Of a DNA stretch of 64,000 nucleotides, positions 61,017 through 64,000 are shown piece by piece. The translations under genes were made by a program, and so were the position numbers. Location of the stretch: assembly GCA_910578715.1 (NCBI GenBank), contig CAJTRL010000003.1:62001-126000 (forward strand), given 5' to 3'. Under the pieces are notes generated by a model, which saw only the letters and a program-made list of their open reading frames with translations, ran no database searches and was not told the DNA's origin. Each line of letters opens with the position of its first letter. The stretch's first letter is position 1. Origin of the DNA: an uncultured Lachnospiraceae bacterium. Lineage in GTDB: Bacteria > Bacillota > Clostridia > Lachnospirales > Lachnospiraceae.

Positions 61017-63007
61017 AAAGAAACATCATGTGGACGCAGATAAATATGTACGCCGTAAGGCGCAAGCCCGGATTCGGCGTGGAGGAGGGGCGTCCAGTCT
61101 GCGGGCGGTGTATACGGAACAGTATGCTTCGTATGATTCAGGACAAAAATATAATCGCCATCCGGACCGATGCGCATACACAGTTCTACGCCGTCAGGGG
61201 CATCTCCGACGCTTTCAACGCCGCTGGCGGCAAGAAGAATTTCCGCCAGGATATCCGAACCGGTTTGTTCGAGGAAGGTGCCTAAATAGAATACACAGCC
61301 TTTTCCGAATGTATTCATGGTCAGTGCGGGGGTTTGGGCAAATGGGCCATTATCATAACAGGCAAGTGTGCGGCAGCCGTCTGGAACGATGCGGTCGCAG
61401 AAATAAGAGCCGTGGAAAATGCCGCGGTCTGTCCAATTTATGGAGACGGGTCCGTCGTATATGGTGGAATAATCCTCAACAATTAAACCACAGAGAGAGG
61501 AAAGGCCGTGCGGCAAATCACCGTCCGAAATACATTTCCCGGTTTCATCATGCACTCCGGAGCGTGCGGTAAGCAGCAATGTGCCGCCTTCGTGAACGTA
61601 ATCTTTCAGCCTGTCGCATAATTCCGGCGTCACAAGGGTAAGAAGGGGAGCAATCAGCAGTTTGTATGAAGTAAAATCAACGCTTTCCGGTATAAAATCA
61701 ACCATGACATTGCGGCGGTACAGTCCGCCGTATAATATTTGTACCTGCTGGCGGTATTCAAGCGATGGATGACAGGGCTGTATTTTCAGCGCACCGTTCT
61801 GGTCGTATGAATACAATATGGCTGCTTCGGCGCCGCTGCCGAGTCCCTGAATTTTTTCCATGACCGGAGTCAAATCAGAGATGGCGCGCTGCAGTTCCCG
61901 ATATCTGCGGCCCGGTGTGCCATTGTGCGGAAGAATACCGTGCCAGTATTGCTCTGTGCCGAAGGTACATGTGCGCCAGCGGAACCAGAGGACAGTATCT
62001 GCTCCATGTGCAATGGAATGACAGGTCCACAGATATAGTTGTCCGGGGGCCGGCGTGGGACCGAAGCATTGCCATCCGGCGGGGCCGGCCTGCTGCTCCA
62101 TGACCCAGAAATTTTTTTGTTTGGTGCCGCGAATCAGCTCGAGGGCAGAGCTTAAATTTTCCATATTCCGAAAGGTTTTCCCATCTTCCTGATAATAGGG
62201 GTACTGGTCCTGTGAGACAAAGTCCAAATCCCGGGCAAGGTGAAAATAATTGACTTTGTCGGCATACCCCATCATATTATGCGTCAGGAACTGGTCGTGG
62301 CAATGCTCCCTCAGAATCTCCGCCTGAGCATGCTGGAAGTGAACAATCAAATCCGAGCAGAAACGCCGCCAATCCAGCAATAACGAAGGGTTATGGGCCG
62401 TAACATTCAGCATTGGTGCGGGGATTTGAGAAAAATCATCATATTTCTGGCTCCAGAAAGCAGTGCCCCAGGCGGCATTCAGTGTCTGGATATCGCCATA
62501 TTTATTGGTCAGCCATGTCTGGAAGGCATCGGTGCATGAAGGACAAAAGCACAGTTCGTCATGGCTGTTGCCCAGTTCGTTATCAATTTGCCAGCCTATA
62601 ACGTCCTTGCAGTGTCCGTAATGTTTTGCCATGGCGGTAACCAATAATCGAACCCGGCGACGCAATGCGGGATTGGAATGACAGCAGTGGTGCCGCCCGC
62701 CAAAACTTTGACGGACACCGGATTTATCCATGGGCAGCGATTCGGGATACATCTGAATCAGCCATGCCGGCGGCGCCGCAGTCGGGGTTCCGAGAATCGT
62801 ACGGATGTTATGGCGCGCAAGGATGGCAATGGCCTCATCCAGCCAGTCGAAGTCATAGACGCCTGCGGCGGGCTCGAGCTGAGCCCAGGCAAACTCTGCC
62901 ATGCGCACCAGGCCGATTCCCATTTTTTCCATGAGGCGGGCATCTTCTTCCCAACGTTCACGGGGCCAGTGTTCCGGGTAGTAATCAACTCCAAAATATC
63001 GACTCAT
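61013..63007 (-). CDS. GH42 beta-galactosidase (second copy)
   Basis: The protein is 664 residues starting MSRYFGVDYYPEHW. TIM barrel with acid/base E144 (WQIDNELGN) and nucleophile E304 (FWVMEQQAG). The zinc-type cysteines C109, C153, C155 and C158 (CFCPSC) are present. It shares the fold and motifs of the GH42 at 35623 but is clearly a separate paralogue in its sequence. ATG 63019 is a possible alternative start but lies too close to AAAGG. It is downstream of a propeller glycosidase on the same strand, overlapping GH106 at the 3' end. Cytoplasmic. It may remove beta-galactose, or another beta-linked sugar, from the substrate of the GH106-like enzyme. Confidence 0.9.
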   Translation of the reverse strand: MSRYFGVDYYPEHWPRERWEEDARLMEKMGIGLVRMAEFAWAQLEPAAGVYDFDWLDEAIAILARHNIRTILGTPTAAPPAWLIQMYPESLPMDKSGVRQSFGGRHHCCHSNPALRRRVRLLVTAMAKHYGHCKDVIGWQIDNELGNSHDELCFCPSCTDAFQTWLTNKYGDIQTLNAAWGTAFWSQKYDDFSQIPAPMLNVTAHNPSLLLDWRRFCSDLIVHFQHAQAEILREHCHDQFLTHNMMGYADKVNYFHLARDLDFVSQDQYPYYQEDGKTFRNMENLSSALELIRGTKQKNFWVMEQQAGPAGWQCFGPTPAPGQLYLWTCHSIAHGADTVLWFRWRTCTFGTEQYWHGILPHNGTPGRRYRELQRAISDLTPVMEKIQGLGSGAEAAILYSYDQNGALKIQPCHPSLEYRQQVQILYGGLYRRNVMVDFIPESVDFTSYKLLIAPLLTLVTPELCDRLKDYVHEGGTLLLTARSGVHDETGKCISDGDLPHGLSSLCGLIVEDYSTIYDGPVSINWTDRGIFHGSYFCDRIVPDGCRTLACYDNGPFAQTPALTMNTFGKGCVFYLGTFLEQTGSDILAEILLAASGVESVGDAPDGVELCMRIGPDGDYIFVLNHTKHTVPYTPPADWTPLLHAESGLAPYGVHIYLRPHDVSF

Positions 63008-63028
63008 AAAAATAACCATACCTTTCTC

Positions 63029-64000
63029 TCAACCTATTTCCTCCGAATAAAACATATCCTTGTGAAACGGCTGTGACGCAGCAAGGCAGATTCCCCGATA
63101 GTCATCGGAAAATCCACCGCAATCATCCGGACGACGCCGGCGTACGCCGCAGTAAAAATGCCACAGTATCCCTTTGTGAAAAAATACACAGGGCTTATGG
63201 GCATGGATTTCATCGGCCGCACCGCTTCTGCCCGCACGAAATAAGGGCTGCGGAGCCTGTTCCCAATGAAGCAAATCTTCTGAGACGGCAAGGCATTCAC
63301 ATGCCGTTGCGCCGTCAAATCCGAAGTAAAAACAAAGCCAGGCGCTTTCATCCCGCACGATATAAGGATTGGCACAAAAACGACTGCTAAAGTCATGACT
63401 GCCGACGGGAATCACGGGGTGTTCAGATAAACGATGCCAGGTCAGCAAATCATCGGAAACGGCCAGACCGATTTGTTCCTTCCAGACCGATGCAGTATTT
63501 TTTGCATTGTAAAAGAGATAGAATTGTCCCTCATGCTCCAGCAGACAGGTGTTATACATCCCGCCCTGCTCCCATTCTGCGCCCTGCCGCCAGGAAAATA
63601 CAGGCTTGTCCAGACGGTTCCAGCTGCGTAAATCTTCATTTTCGCACCAGGCAAGCCCGATTTCCGCAGGTCCGTTTTCATATCCCGTGCCCGGATATGA
63701 ATTGTATACAAGCCAATAGCGCCCCTGAAATTTGCGAAGGGTTGGAATCTCATACAGAGAGTTGCTCTTACGAAGGATGCAGGCGGCGCTGGTGCTTTCG
63801 GCATCCCACCGGCCAGGTTCCTGGCGGGGAGTAACCATGCAGTAAAATTCCCAGTGGATTAAATCCGCGCTGTGGGCCAGTGCGGACTGGTAGCCAATTC
63901 CATCAAATCCGGTATAGAGCATAAAGTATCGGTTTTGATGAAAAAACACAAAGGGTATATCCACAGCGCAGCAGTCAAAATGTCCCGGAATACCGGAGGG
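63029..64000 (-). CDS. Five-bladed propeller glycosidase, GH43/GH32-like (partial)
   Basis: The open frame continues to the window edge, so the N-terminus is missing; a GTG at 63964 is internal. The visible 323 residues form blades of a beta-propeller with repeated motifs RYFMLYTGFDG, SADLIHWEF, GRYWLVYNSYPG, QFYLFYNAKN, SDDLLTWHRLSEHPV and SEDLLHWEQAPQPLF. Acidic residues that may be catalytic are Asp in HFDCCAVD, Glu near WEQGG and Glu in DEIHAHKP. These place it in the GH43/GH32/GH130 superfamily without deciding which. It is 9-21 bases upstream of the GH42 gene in the same operon. Confidence 0.75.
   Translation of the reverse strand, partial: PSGIPGHFDCCAVDIPFVFFHQNRYFMLYTGFDGIGYQSALAHSADLIHWEFYCMVTPRQEPGRWDAESTSAACILRKSNSLYEIPTLRKFQGRYWLVYNSYPGTGYENGPAEIGLAWCENEDLRSWNRLDKPVFSWRQGAEWEQGGMYNTCLLEHEGQFYLFYNAKNTASVWKEQIGLAVSDDLLTWHRLSEHPVIPVGSHDFSSRFCANPYIVRDESAWLCFYFGFDGATACECLAVSEDLLHWEQAPQPLFRAGRSGAADEIHAHKPCVFFHKGILWHFYCGVRRRRPDDCGGFSDDYRGICLAASQPFHKDMFYSEEIG

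Noticed and set aside
61030..61572. A 180-codon plus-strand frame over the second GH42 gene
   Set aside because: Antisense to a gene with all catalytic residues; Arg-rich shadow.

Overview
The window looks like a chromosomal segment of a spore-forming, gut-type Clostridia bacterium, most likely Lachnospiraceae. The reasons are sporulation genes (spoIID, a spoIIQ-like gene, a SipL-like SPOCS/LysM gene), clostridial-type pyrimidine genes (pyrC-pyrK-pyrD with a class 1B PyrD), many lipoprotein signal peptides, AGGAGG-type ribosome binding sites, extended -10 promoters and a large load of cytoplasmic glycosidases served by an LplB/LplC-type sugar importer. I saw no rRNA, tRNA, CRISPR array, insertion sequence or prophage.

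Layout. 1-4.1 kb: a CotH-kinase / VTC polyphosphate polymerase / DUF4956 cluster. The CotH lipoprotein frame is broken in a G9 tract, and the VTC gene has no ordinary start codon. 4.2-9 kb: aconitase-family hydratase, a LamG-like membrane-anchored protein and an EF-hand protein. 9-14 kb: spoIID, spoIIQ-like, an amidohydrolase and a degenerate GH9 lipoprotein. 14-18.6 kb: plsC, a PrcB-like lipoprotein and pyrC-K-D. 18.7-21.7 kb: SipL-like spore envelope protein, then a degenerate LytM protein next to a bactofilin.

21.8-37.7 kb is a carbohydrate locus: GH31 alpha-xylosidase, AraC regulator, two permeases plus binding lipoprotein, GH3, acetyl-esterase, XRE regulator, GH29 alpha-fucosidase and GH42 beta-galactosidase. 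The enzymes lack signal peptides. Together they match the bonds of fucosylated, O-acetylated galacto-xyloglucan oligosaccharides, which suggests import followed by cytoplasmic dismantling.

38-49.4 kb is mostly housekeeping: a small conserved protein, serine hydrolase, ispE with a GntR regulator, murI, a DUF1934 protein, a trigger-factor/FKBP lipoprotein, asnS, an NlpC/P60 hydrolase and an orphan EutH. 49.5-58.2 kb carries two signalling systems. One is an unusual LytTR-REC-winged-helix regulator with a 7TM histidine kinase. The other is an Agr-like LytTR regulator with a GHKL kinase, followed by a repeat lipoprotein. A large Thr/Pro-rich surface protein lies between them. 58.4-64 kb is a second glycosidase group: GH106-like, GH42 and a GH43/32-like propeller enzyme cut by the window edge.

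Two features cut across the gene list. Short tandem repeats (18-37 bp units, unrelated in sequence) recur immediately after stop codons in at least five places. Two spore promoters have a perfect sigma-E type -10 bracketed by inverted repeats.
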